A DNA stretch of 60,000 bases from Polytrichum commune (taxonomy: Eukaryota; Streptophyta; Polytrichopsida; Polytrichales; Polytrichaceae): contig OX485809.1 in the NCBI GenBank assembly GCA_950295325.1, positions 16,060,001 through 16,120,000 on the forward strand. The letters run 5' to 3'. The translations under genes were made by a program, and so were the position numbers. The number at the start of each line of letters is the position of its first letter. Within the stretch, counting starts at the first letter, position 1. Under the pieces are notes generated by a model. It saw only the letters and a list, made by a program, of their open reading frames with translations, did no database searches and had not been told where the DNA came from. Below are positions 27,412 to 39,159 of this stretch, piece by piece.

Positions 27412-30400
27412 ATAGCTTGGCATGATCTTCTTATCCTTAGAATTTGTTTCTGTAATGATGGCCTTCCCTCACGTCAACTAGATCTCATGTGTCATCCATT
27501 AGGAGAGTGCTTTTGAGGCCACAATCTGATTCTACTCATGTGTTAACCTCAATAAGTCTCTACTGACCTTAGCCTCATTAATTTAGAATTATTGCCTAAG
27601 CTCTTGTATTTGAATCACTTTCACCTAAACATGTGCAAGGATCAAGAGTTGTCCACTTTACCATGCTTGCACCCTCAAGTTATCGTCTCCAGTTCTCCAG
27701 TTCTCAAACTCTTTAAATTCCAAGTAAACTCTCATGTATCCAAGTAAAACAAGTATTCAATAAGTATATTCCCCAAGTATCCACGAGAAAAGCTCAAAGC
27801 TTGAGTATTGAAATTCTAAGTAATTTCCAAGTATCCATGAGAAAGGCTCATATCTCAAGCTTTCAAAATCTAAGTAATTTCTATGCAACATACTCAACAT
27901 CTCAAGCTTTGGGAATCTAATTAATTTCCAAGTACATCCATGTGCAAAGTTCCAAGTGTCAATTCTAAGTATCCCATTCTAATTTCCAAGTGCCAATTGG
28001 TTTCCCACTAATAAAGATCTTGGTGACACTACATGTAAAGTGATTGGGGCGGAATGAAGTATATTGGGGTCTCTTAGTTCCCCCCTTTATATAGTTTGTA
28101 AAATCCAAAGATAACCTACTTATCTCTATATCTTTGGTTTACTAAATATAACCATGTTATACCTATGCAGTCTAAATTTACTGGGAAATATATACATTTT
28201 AGGACTAGAGTCCTAAACATGCTTTTAATATTTGTTTTCCACTAACATGTGACGGTTAGGTTTCCTTTAACTACTTCCTAAGTGTACTTAAGTCTTGGGG
28301 TTTTACGACTAGGGGTCTTGAGCTAGGGGTCTTTGATAAATGATCTTATAAATTCAGTCACATGGCAGCCTCTAACAATGTTCCCTTGGCTTGTTCCCAT
28401 GTGGTGGGTCCAACTTCAAGTCCCCTCCCCTACTTCCTCACGTCCAAGGCCCTTGGCGTCTTCTTCCCTTGTCTTTTCCATCTTCAATGCTTATGGCATG
28501 ATTCCTAGACTCACTTTCCTTCGGCCCTCATTACGATGTACTCCTTGGTTTTGTGCTTGGTTATGACATGCTCTATTGTCACGTCTTAAGAGAGAAAGAG
28601 AGAAAGAGAAAAGTAAGGGGGAGGGGAGGAGGTTTTCTATGTTATTTCCTACAAGGAAAAAAATGAACCCATCAAGTTCATCATAGTTGATGTGATGATC
28701 AACCCTTGGTCAATGGCTCAATCAATCATCACATCTATTTGAAACAAACATGTGGATCATTCTCCATAAATTGTCATTTGTTAATGTATCTCCTAAGAAC
28801 TTAAAAGGCCTAACTTCCCAAACAACCCACTTGGGGTTGATGGATGATTTCTGCCCTACATTGGCCCCACCTAACTCATTCAAAATAACTATAAACATTA
28901 AGCCAGCATGGATATCTACCCATAGACATATGAGCCGTGCAATTTGGAAATGATTAGAATGTGGAAGTGATCTTGTTTTTTTTGTATTGGGAGCTCGTGT
29001 CATGATCATGTTGACACCAATCGATGGTTGCCACTTCATTGTAAACTTTGCATGAACATCAATGATGATAATTATGGTAAAAGTGGGATTCTTTTTATGT
29101 TTATGTAAAATTGGCCTTTGTGCCCACAGGGATCGTTCATTTTAACATGTGTACGCTCTTTAATTCTCTACGAATTCTTGCATATATGTATTAGAAATAC
29201 GAAATAGTTTACTTACTCCAAATGCAAGGTGGCTAGCTTATTATGGACAATTGTAGATTTTGATATGATAATCTATCGCAGTGCTCATCTATTCACTTGT
29301 TCCCATCTAGTGGATCACACAAGCATTCCACTCATTTTCTAGGTGAATTTGATTGGTCAAAGACTTTTTTGGGGGAAAAAAAACATAGCATTTTCTTGTG
29401 CATTTCTTCCTTCAAATTTTATATTCTAAAATTCCACAGGGTTATTAATGCCCACTTCTTCCTTAAAATAGCTTACCTCCCCTATTTCAAGATGGGTTGG
29501 AGATTCTACATGTAAATCCTATTTTAACCTCAAAGATCTCCATGAAAATATTACAACCAACATTGAGTGAAATGCACTCAAAACAACCCTTTCATAGGCT
29601 TGGGAAGATAAGGGATAATCATTTCTTTTTCCCAAGCCAATGCATGCTAACATTTGAACTAGGAAATTTCATAATAACTCCAAGGATTGTTGGCCACTGG
29701 AACAACAAGGCTATTAACTTTTTTGAAGTAAAGGTAGATGTACAAAAGGGCCCTCAGGGTTAGAGAAGTTTTTGACAATAGATGTGTTAGTTTCATCTAA
29801 TTCACACTTTCATCCATTGTTGTCATATGGTAATAGTCCTCAATGACTCCCTTGTCTATGCTTGTTAGGGTTTGGATTTGGGGTATAGGAGAAGTTGGAG
29901 ACTCTTGGAGTGATCGTGGGCTCTTTGAATTGTGGCTAGGTTATTTTGCTCTTGTCTTTGTTTGTTTGATGCCATCATTGAGTTACATGCTATAGATTAA
30001 AAAAATGTTCAATGACTTTCTCATTAAAAAGTGAACATGGTTTTGACATGTAATAAGTTCATATTTAAGTCATGATTTACATTTTTTATATGTAGCGGAG
30101 GCATTCATCACATTAAATTGAAAAGCTTTGTATAAATACATGAGTCCATTTTCTAGCATGCCATTCTAATGAAAAGTTCACCCCCATGGGTGTTTGACTC
30201 ATCTTGGACAACGAACATTGTTGCAACAAAAGATGTTTGGATAGCACATGGATCACCTCCAAAGGACAGGGAGAATGCGAAGGTACAATCACCCCCATGG
30301 AAGATAAGTATATGAACAGCCATTCATAAATATTGCCATAACCTCTTGTTTTGTGAACAAATGTTCATAATATTTTATTATGAGATTCAATATAGTTAGT

Positions 30401-30480
30401 TCATTTTACGAATGTGTGTTGGTAAAACAATTGCATAGACTAACCATGTTTGGTGTAATGTGCATGCATTTTGTAATATA
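27412..30480. other. Intergenic, with an unknown dispersed repeat at 28760-29620
   Basis: No gene. At about 27720-27970 the phrases CAAGTATCC, AAGCTCAAAGCTTGAG and TCTAAGTAATTTCCAAGTA recur as a degenerate repeat. From about 28760 to 29620 the sequence is an inverted, diverged copy of 48640-49540. This is an unclassified repeat family without recognisable coding capacity. Confidence 0.6.
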
Positions 30481-30949
30481 ATACAACCCTAAACAAACTA
30501 ACATGCCACTACCCTCACCCAACATTACTACCAAATAATTGCCTCACTACAACTCCAAATTCTCTTTACATTCACAATTCTAAGCCACCATACACAACAT
30601 ACACCAACACTAAAGCACTACCGCAACCCCCATCATGGATGCCACAACACCCAAAAAAACATATACATAATTTGCATACCCACAATCACCACCCACAAGA
30701 TAACACCCTTGCTCAATAGGAATTACCCCCCCCCCCCCCACACACACCAAAAAAATAAAAAAATAAAAAAATAAAAATGGGCCCAATCATCCACATTACC
30801 AAAAACCTTCAATATGAACGACACTCCGTCAAACCAAATATTGCCAACACAATATGATTAAAACAAAATCTTCACCTAGACCACAATTTGAACCCGACCC
30901 TAACCCTATAAGTCACCCATCCATTCACACAACCCGCAAAACCAAAAAC

Positions 30950-31019
<70 letters not shown>

Positions 31020-31110
31020 CCATCATCTCCACATCCACACTTAGGGGCGGGCACTGGCGAAAATGTAGAAAACCACGTGCAAGAAAATGTTGGTTGGATT
31101 TTATTCAAGA
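30481..31110 (+). other. A/C-rich segment, probable LINE-related, with CAA microsatellite
   Basis: Almost G-free A/C-rich sequence with a C run near 30727-30740 and a pure CAA repeat (about 30947-31020, about 24 units). The composition matches the LINE sense strand, but no domain is legible, so the LINE assignment is inference. The poly-Thr and poly-Cys frames across the microsatellite are artefacts. Confidence 0.45.
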
Positions 31111-31690
31111 CGCATAATTTTTACATTTTTCTTAGATATATAATAACAACCTCTAAGTTTGAATATGGGAAATATATATAAATTACAGTGTGGTTTAAGT
31201 TGTGGTATTTAAAAAAAATAGATGTTAAGTAACATAAGTAGAATGAAGTTTGGATTTTTTTTAATAGGTTCAACATAAATCATCTGCCATTAGTGGCATT
31301 GAATGAGAAATAGGCAAAATGTATATGGACATGTGGATGGATTTGTTGACACAGTCGCCTTTCGATGAAAAATATCATCATCCAGTGATGGAAGGGTTGG
31401 TTGGCTTATTTAGGGCTTCCTAGGGGGTTCAAGAACCATACACAGTATGCTAAAGTTTAAGTATGATGGTTTTATGTGTGTATTGTGCAAAGTGATATAT
31501 GTGAAGTGTAACGTATGTATAGTGTATGATATGCGTAATGTATGTGCAGATTGTTCACACGAAATTTCTATTACTTATAATTAAGATAAGGTGAATATAA
31601 TTAGGTGATTCTAAAATTTATATATAATGATAAGGTGTTAGAAAATACCATCCAGAAGAAATTCAGCTACTTATAGGGTGGAAAATATTC
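31111..31690. other. Intergenic
   Basis: AT-rich sequence. I see no coding region or repeat in it. Confidence 0.4.
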
Positions 31691-32660
31691 AACGAAGGAA
31701 GGTAATACCCCCCCCCCCCAACTAAATAAGGGGGTTCTCACACGTGTATACATAAATCAAGTGTAGGTTCACCCCCCGTGATCCACATGCTTGCTCAATA
31801 CATAGACATACACCAAAACCTAAATTCTCTCACCAACATTATCAGATTCCTCCCAATACCAATGACACAACGCCAAAACACATACTTTCAACACAATACC
31901 ACTACAACAATTAAAAAAAAAAAACTCACATATTATGTCCAAATCAAAATATATTATAACCATCTACACTACAAACACAATAAACTACACTCCTTTGAAC
32001 TCACGAAACAAAGTATCCTCATGTCCAACTACACCCAAGCCAATGTCATCTTCGCATTTATCATCACACTTGATCCATCTACCACACACCCTGCATCTCA
32101 TTTTCACACTTAATAGCCAACACCCCAACACCATCACATTCCCCATCCACACCCTTGATAGGATTATAACACAACTCCATGTCAAAACCCCACAACAAGA
32201 TCATATTCGCGCCATCCTCTTTGATTATATCACCAAACTCCCACTCCCTAACAACCCTACATTAAGCGAACTCCAACAAGAATCTCCATACCTACACAAA
32301 GATATGCTCACAACCGCCCTATAAACAACTACCCTGAACACCTTCACCAACTACCTAAGCCATTGTCAACTAAACTACACCCCACCAAAGGAGGGGTTAT
32401 GTTTGCCAACCAACGCAAATACCATACTAAATCCCAACTAGAACACAACTCCCAACCCAAATCACCCCATACATGCAAATCGTAAGCCTACACAACAAAC
32501 CCACCCCACCCCTCCTAATCATACACAAGTATGTGCCTTCCCACCCCTCACACCCCTAATCTACATCTCTATACAAAACATTATTAATCAATTCCCAACT
32601 TATACCACCATCCTAGCCGCCTGGGGGTGGACTCTTTATTGGATACCTAAATAACATGTG
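31691..32660 (+). pseudogene. Decayed LINE fragment (N-terminal region), plus strand
   Basis: A/C-rich and preceded by a poly-C run near 31711. The frame at 31935-32324 ends DYITKLPLP...LSELQQESPYLHKDML. This aligns with the LINE N-terminal protein (DYIHLDHNSV...IEKLQEKFPYLPRQLLMEAL, at about 14560-14660 on the minus strand). It is therefore a relative of the 9.9 kb LINE inserted in the opposite orientation and heavily mutated. No endonuclease or RT follows, so the rest was deleted or never copied. Confidence 0.6.
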
Positions 32661-33329
32661 TGAATGACTATGAAATAGAACCCCCTATATACATAACAAT
32701 TATGGAGACAAGCAGATGTATACATATTGGCAATAGGCTAGAAAAATGGACTCGTGTATTTATACCAAGCTTTTCATTGTGATTTTTGCCTACACTTTCA
32801 CTTTCCAACAAGAAAATCATTGAGCATTTTTTCATCCGTAGGATATACTTCATAATAATATGACCCTAAACCACACATCATTTGGATGAACTAAGGTAAA
32901 TTGGATGAAACTAGCACATGTATTGTCAATGTTCCTCTACACCATAGGGCCCCTTTTGTACATCAAACCTTTAGTTTGAAATTATTGATAGCTTATGTAA
33001 ATGTACATACTAGGGAAAAATAATACCTCTCCCTTATGTATATTGTGTATTTTAATGCATCAAATAACACCCCTTCCTAAACTCAAGTTGGTTCGTACAT
33101 GGTATGAAGAATGTCTCTCAAAAGAAAATAGTTAGGCCACCAAAATATTCCCCCCACCCAACCACACACATCCCCCTACCAATCTCGGCCAGGGTGAACG
33201 AGGTGCAACACTCGTACCCAAGCCGGATGGAAGTGGGGGTTGTCATCCTAAGGGCCCACCTGCACTCGGCCCACCCTAAAGAAACGGTGACGGCTTGAAA
33301 CAGCAAGGCCGGGTTCCCCTCGACCCGTT
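32661..33329. other. Intergenic, GC content rising to the right
   Basis: No gene recognised. From about 33130 the sequence becomes markedly richer in G and C and runs into the ORF at 33330-33665. Confidence 0.4.
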
Positions 33330-33665
33330 TTAGGTCCAGTCTGGCCCCCACCGCCACCTGACTGCCTCCTCCACGCTCTCGACGCGTCTTCTTCGCAGCT
33401 TCTCCCTGCTACCCTCCGCAAGTCGCTCCAGGCCGCTCTGCTGCGCTCTTCGCCGCTCCTGGTCGCGGTGCTTCTCTTCAGCCTTCTCTGCTTTCAATTT
33501 GTTCATCCTCTCGTCTTTAGAGCTGGCAGACTTTGTCCTTGCTTCGTCTTGCTCCATCTTATTGTCCACCTTAGGTTTCGATTCTGCTTCAAATTCTCTA
33601 TCTACAGACTCTACAATAGCCGCTTTCTCCTTGTCATTCAGCCTTGAAAAATAGATCACCAGCAT
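33330..33665 (-). CDS. Unrecognised charged, coiled-coil-like ORF (possible gene fragment)
   Basis: 111 codons from ATG, in a local GC-rich island. The protein is dominated by Lys, Glu and Arg (KDERMNKLKAEKAEEKHRDQ, REKLRRRR) and should form a long helix or coiled coil. I do not recognise a family. The acceptor-like TTTTTCAAG before GCTGAATGAC would allow it to be an internal exon. The GC content, unlike its surroundings, hints at a captured gene fragment. It is short and may not be expressed. Confidence 0.35.
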   Translation of the reverse strand: MLVIYFSRLNDKEKAAIVESVDREFEAESKPKVDNKMEQDEARTKSASSKDERMNKLKAEKAEEKHRDQERRRAQQSGLERLAEGSREKLRRRRVESVEEAVRWRWGPDWT

Positions 33666-34465
33666 TGTGTATTACTCTAACTGTACTTTATAATGGAAAA
33701 CATGAATTTCGTCAAGTATTCAGACATCGAGCTTGCAAATCCCCACTCATTCCACCCACCGATGTAACCAAATGGCATTACAGGGTCCCTCGCCATGCGG
33801 TACATGATAACCTTGGCATGGATCAAGATTTGGTGTAGATTTCATGTATTTGGTATGATATGATCACAAATCCATGGGCATTAGGGATACAAAGGGAGCA
33901 AATACAACAAGTATTCTTGTACTTTCTAATAAAGTGTAATGGTCTGCTTGATGACCACTCAATTCCACTGTATTTTGTTATACATATCTGCTATGCCAAT
34001 ATTGAAATAGGGTCTATATTGCAAAACAATCTTCTTTGTATGTATCAAATATCTTCTTTGATGTTTTGCGTTGTTTGGAACTTGGGCATTTTTTTCCCAT
34101 TGTGCACATATGTTTTCAATGTACAATCTTTATTGCTCATGTGTGATGTGTATTCCATGTCACTTTTGCCGGTTTGCTGTGATCAAATTTTGCAAATGGG
34201 AAGGTTGTTTGTATATTGTTTTTCATCCATCTCCGTTCCAAAATATGATAACCACAATTACTTCTAAAGTTCTGCCCTCATGTATATACTCCAGAAATCA
34301 TTCAATGTAGGCATTTACATCTCAACTCTAATGTATGAGAATATAATTTATTTGTACTCAAATATTCATTGTTTTTCGTGTTTCTTTGAACTCCGCCTTA
34401 CTCATTTCAATTTGTATAATAAGAATTTTTTTGGTTTCCACATATTGTTGTTGTCATGTTTAATA
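33666..34465. other. Intergenic
   Basis: AT-rich sequence with no recognised coding region. Frames here are hydrophobic and without family resemblance. Confidence 0.4.
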
Positions 34466-34715
34466 TCACGTATAACACCTGAAATCAGAATGTTCCCTCT
34501 TTCTTGCGTCAAGTTTAAGGGAATTGTGTCACGTATAGTGTATAAAATAAGAATGTTCCCTCTTTCTTGCGTCAAGTTTAGGGAAATAGTATCACGTATA
34601 GCGTATACAATCAGATTGTTTCCTCTTTCTTGCATCAATTTTAGATGTAAATTGTCACGTATAGCATATAAAATCAGATTGTTTCTTTGTTGCCTTCGTC
34701 ACATTTTGGTTTTTA
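34466..34715 (+). repeat. 63-bp minisatellite, four units
   Basis: Units start at 34466, 34529, 34592 and 34655, each beginning TCACGTATA and containing CCTCTTTCTTGCGTCAA. A fifth, shorter start follows at 34716. Because 63 is a multiple of three, an open frame runs through all units with a repeating 21-residue pattern, but nothing else suggests coding. Confidence 0.85.
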
Positions 34716-34763
34716 TCACGTGCTGTCAAGCTAATACAAATGTTTTTGTTTCTTTATGTGTAG

Positions 34764-35718
34764 ATGGCTCCATCAACGCCCGCCAATCTTGTGGAGAATC
34801 CAAACAATCTTCCACTTGCAATGAGGAATGAGCATTGGACTTTATCGGCAAACGAAGACAAATATTTGTGTTTAATCAATGGTTGCAAATCCAAAGGGTA
34901 TACTGCCAAAAATCATTTTCGCAAGCATATGTTGTCACATATGCTTCATGTGCCTTGGGATACCACTGGACGTTCTAAAGGTGCTATTTCCAAACCTCGC
35001 ATTCAAAATTACCGGAAGTTCAATGTCCTTGTTTTGAGCGATGAGATGACGCGAAAACAGAAACAACTCAAATAACAAGAGAAAAAATGGTTGAAAGAGG
35101 CAACTAAAGCGTGGGAGACATTGTCATCAATGGACACTCCTCACTTTGACAAAGAGAAACCAATGTTTGCTTGTCTATTGGATCCAGTGGTAGAGAAGTT
35201 CTTAGCAATTTCAGAATAGGGAAATTACATTTCTCCATCCCGGTTCAACAAACTCATTACTGATACCGAGTTTGCCGAGTATCTGAGATCCACAAAAGAT
35301 ATTGCGGGTGTTGGATCTTTGAAGCATGCATGGGCAAAATCCACGTGGAAAGAACGTGAACCATCCCGCAAACATTTTGTAATGGAGCTTCTTCGTTGAA
35401 ACAAGCAAATAGAGCACACAAGATTGTAAGTATTCATATTTGAAGTTTTACAATTTTAATCAATTTCTTTGCATTTATTTATTTATATGTTGTATCTTAT
35501 ATTATGTGTATGTTGTATCTTATATTATGTGTATGTTGTATCATAGGTTGGAAATGGGACGTGAAAAATATGTCAAATCTATTGTTGAAGTACACCGAAT
35601 CCGATATGAGGCAACGGCACCGCAACGTATCCAACGTATTGCGGAAGCGTGTGCTAGCTACGCGGCACGGAATCTAAAGTTGATGGAAGAAATATATAGC
35701 GATAACAATGAAATTTAA
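34764..35718 (+). pseudogene. C2H2-like zinc-finger gene, decayed
   Basis: An ATG follows an acceptor-like TTTCTTTATGTGTAG. Residues about 36-59 read CLINGCKSKGYTAKNHFRKH and onward, a C-x4-C-x13-H-x3-H finger that could bind DNA. The frame is stopped at 35073-35075 but continues sensibly (KKWLKEATKAWETL), with further stops at 35217-35219 and about 35397. A second exon-like part (35554-35718, after TCATAG) has a basic helix (RIQRIAEACASYAARN). I do not recognise the family. The stops in otherwise protein-like sequence mark it as a pseudogene or captured fragment. Confidence 0.45.
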
Positions 35719-36801
35719 TAGATATAATAATAAATTAATTTTGATATAGTGGTACGTGACAAATATCACATTGTGGTCCGCCTCTTCTACTAGCGCTAGC
35801 AGAAACATTATGGAGCTCATAGATTTTGAACAACTTAGTCATGACTCTTGATTTCTAATTCAAAATATCGGTTATAGCATTGTCTAATTCCAACTAGCAA
35901 GTAAACTAAAATACTCTAAATGCATGTATCGCCTTAAAACAAATAATGTTGTGTGTGGTTATGAACAAATGGTTTGTCAAGAACTTGTCATAATCATTCC
36001 ACATTCGATCCATCGTGGCATTGAGTCAACATTGTTGAAGCTTTCAACTTGAAAGCTTAATTGTAACACGATACTTGTTCAAACAAGCAAGTCCCGCATA
36101 ACATGGGTTATGTGTTTGAATAATGTTATGAATTGTATAAGTAAGAAATTGATGTGAGTGAGTATTTGATCTTATTATACATTTGATGTGAGATGATCAT
36201 TTATTTTATGTAAGGTATTAGTCGGAAGAGTCAAGAAAGTCCAAGGGAAAGACCCAATGTTGAACACATGTTATTTCCAATGTAACTAGACCATCATCGC
36301 GGCCCAAATGAACACTTTCCATGCTAGTTTTCCACCCGCCATGATAAGACTATTTGGTCGAATCTAAACCCAATAGTTGATTCAACAATTCCCCAAGATA
36401 ATAGATTCTATATTCAATGTTAGAAAACTACAACTATCTATTAAGCATGAAGGCCACACCATTTCCATAACGACTTTACCAAGTCATTTCATGAGTTCAA
36501 CCTTACAAGGTGAACGTGCCCAAGAAAAATACAACAATAATTGGACACCTATGTTAGAGTAGTGTGCGGTTAGGGGTAGATCTGGAAATTAAAACTGAAC
36601 ATGTGTATGAAAGTTTGGAGTCCATGTTCAAATATGCTAATCATTAAGAGCTCGACATTCAAGTTGTTTAGGGGGACTTATTTGAGGACTCAACGAGTAA
36701 AATGTATATTGACTTTGATATATACCGATGACAATGAAGTTTAAATAGATATAACAATAAAATAATATTAATGTAGTGGTACGTGACAAATATCAAATTG
36801 T
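35694..36801 (+). repeat. About 80-bp direct repeat about 1.03 kb apart, with intervening sequence
   Basis: 35694-35773 and 36721-36801 share GTGGTACGTGACAAATATCA and the preceding CGATAACAATGAA-type stretch. The left copy contains the end of the zinc-finger pseudogene exon and the right copy keeps a mutated version of it. The roughly 0.95 kb between them has no gene. It carries a relative of the motif at 18826 near 36545. Confidence 0.7.
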
Positions 36802-37370
36802 CATAGAAATCTTTTGCATTTCATACATATATTGCGATTACTATAGATTTGACATTGTACCTAATAATACTCAAATACAATACTATCTATTTGAATATTA
36901 CTTTTTATATTCACCGTATTTTGCATCATATTCCATCCTCATCCAATTTTCCGTTTCTTTGATAGTGCCATATATTTTTCATGAAAATTCTTCAATCTTT
37001 TGATTGAATTCGGTGTGTCATCATTCATTCTTTCGAATACCACATTGGGATGCAAGTCACCCGCGTCTGATAGAATTTACATTCTGTGCACATCTGTCAA
37101 AATACGTGACAATATAGCGTGAGGGTGTAGAGCAAGTTGGTGTCCTCCCTCCTCTCATTCAGTTTTTATTGCTTGAAGTATTTCGTCCAATCGTTCTTGG
37201 GTACTTTCTTGGGTGAGTCCTTGTGAGATACGCAATCCATCCTCCACTTCTTCTTTATCTTCTTCCAACGCGTCGCAAATATTGCATAATTCCAAAACGC
37301 TATAGGATTCTTCGTCCTCATCTTCGAAGAAATCTTTAGGCACCGATGCCACAAACATTGCCCCTCATCC
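36802..37370. other. Intergenic, 3' side of the MULE
   Basis: No firm gene. A short acidic frame at 37155-37358 (FFEDEDEESYSVLE) may be the mutated C-terminal tail of the MULE transposase. Confidence 0.35.
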
Positions 37371-39141
37371 TCATTTGTTTGTTCCAAAGTACGTGCCACA
37401 AAACTGCAACAACATACTCTCAGAATTATCAGTATGTTGCAAAATTATCGCACATTGGTGTTTAGAAAAGTTTTCCCGAAGTCCCCAAGGACATGAACAA
37501 CAAGCATACTTCAAATATGGACGAGAAACCTCGTACGAATGATCGGCATCAAAAGATTTGACTATCCAACTCCCTCCCGCATATGTAGGTGGAACTATAT
37601 GGATAGACTTAATATCCCTTGATTTCAAGATATTTTTTTGTACGATGTTTTCAATGGTTTTATTTACAACAAAACCATTGAATTTTCTTTCCATCAAATG
37701 CATGTAGTAGTTTGAAACGGGTGTACATAAACGCCACACCAACCAATTCACTCTCAGACCTTGAAGACCTCGCACATCCATACTCAACCACCGTTTTAAT
37801 GCCCCATGATATGACTCAATACTTGATTGAGTGTCCATATTGGAGTGCGGTACCCGCCGAATGCCAACGGTCCAAAGATCTATAAAATTCCAAAAATCCA
37901 TAATGTTGAAAAATACTACACCTCAAATATGTGAATATGTTTGTACAACAAAATAAAATTGGAAATATGTAAATAATATGAATATAAATAATATAATGTA
38001 CCTATAATTGGAAAATAATGCGAAACAAAATATTTAGCAAAATCTTGAAGTACGTGACCACCATGTTCCCATGCATTTTTTTGCACAAGAGATGATCCGA
38101 TCGAAAAATAATTGTTCGTCTTCTTTATGTCCCAATTATGCGTACATCCACATTCGACATTCGTTGAATACGGGATTCCGTAAAGCAACGTTCTTGATCT
38201 TCGAAATTGCCGTTTTTTTTCCAATTTTTGAGAATGTGCCACGCACAAAGAAATATAGGAACATTTTCATACCGCCACATAAATCTATACAAAATATAAA
38301 CTTGTTTGTAAATACCAAATAAATGAAACAAAAACTAATCAAAGCAAAATGAAAGACGGACGGGAATATTACATATTTTATAGCATTCCGTTCGTGAATT
38401 GCATCATCAGCGATAAAACAACTTGGACGCCATTCGGGTTGAACTGTAATCGCTTTCACACGCAACGCCGTCAATAATTAGATTAAGTTGTCTTCTTTTT
38501 GTCTTGATGTAATGACCCAAGCAATTGGCACGCCATTACGAAAATCATCGAATAACCATCAAAGTGAACAAATGGAATCTCATGTGGTTGGTACCAAATG
38601 TGGCATCCGTTGGAATTGCTCTGTGATTAGCCCATCTCAACATCGCCTGGAATTGCCATTGCATTTGAATGCCTAAAATGAAAGGATATCCTACGACATC
38701 ATCTCTATCTTGAGAGAAAAATACGGAGTCTTGATTTTCAAGTGCCCACATATAAACACTTAAGGCATCGTTTTTATTTCGGTACCAAACACCCATCATT
38801 TGTCGTTCCTCATAATATCTAATATCCCGTAAAGAAAAGAAATCGTCTTTTGATGTTTGCAATTTGTGTTTAACTCGGTCTATCCAAATTTTCTTGTGCA
38901 CCTCATAAATATATTTTGGAGTGTGACCTTTGTGTAATTGGTCTTTAATCCAACTAATAAGAGCTTTACTAATCCGAGGTTCGTATTGAGATTTTCAAGA
39001 GTTTGAGGATGGATCTTGGGGACCGTGAGCTATTGATCCATCTAGTCTTTTATGTTCAACAACATAATAGGCAACCTCTACGATATGGGGAAATTTGTAT
39101 AGTTGTTTTATAGAGAAACGAGCAAGACAACCTTTTTTGTA
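37371..39141 (-). pseudogene. MULE (Mutator-like) transposase, broken
   Basis: Minus-strand fragments in order: an N-terminal segment (GCLARFSIKQLYKFPHIVEV, then QYEPRISKALISWIKDQLHK, with a TGA between); the catalytic core start ANHRAIPTDATFGTNHMRFH with the first Asp; RNGVPIAWVITSRQKED and FIADDAIHERNA with the second Asp, after a frameshift near 38545; FLCAWHILKNWKKN in yet another frame; and a C-terminal SWIM-type finger, CSCPWGLRENFSKHQC (about 37450-37500). In SWIM fingers of this group the residue before KH is Cys; here the codon is TCT, one base from TGT. There are several stops and frame changes, so it is inactive. I could not find terminal inverted repeats or a 9-bp duplication. Confidence 0.75.
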
Positions 39142-39159
39142 GATCTTTTGTGTATTAGA

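Noticed and set aside
30951-31020. Poly-Thr and poly-Cys proteins
   Set aside because: Both are translations of a CAA microsatellite in two frames, without other coding support.
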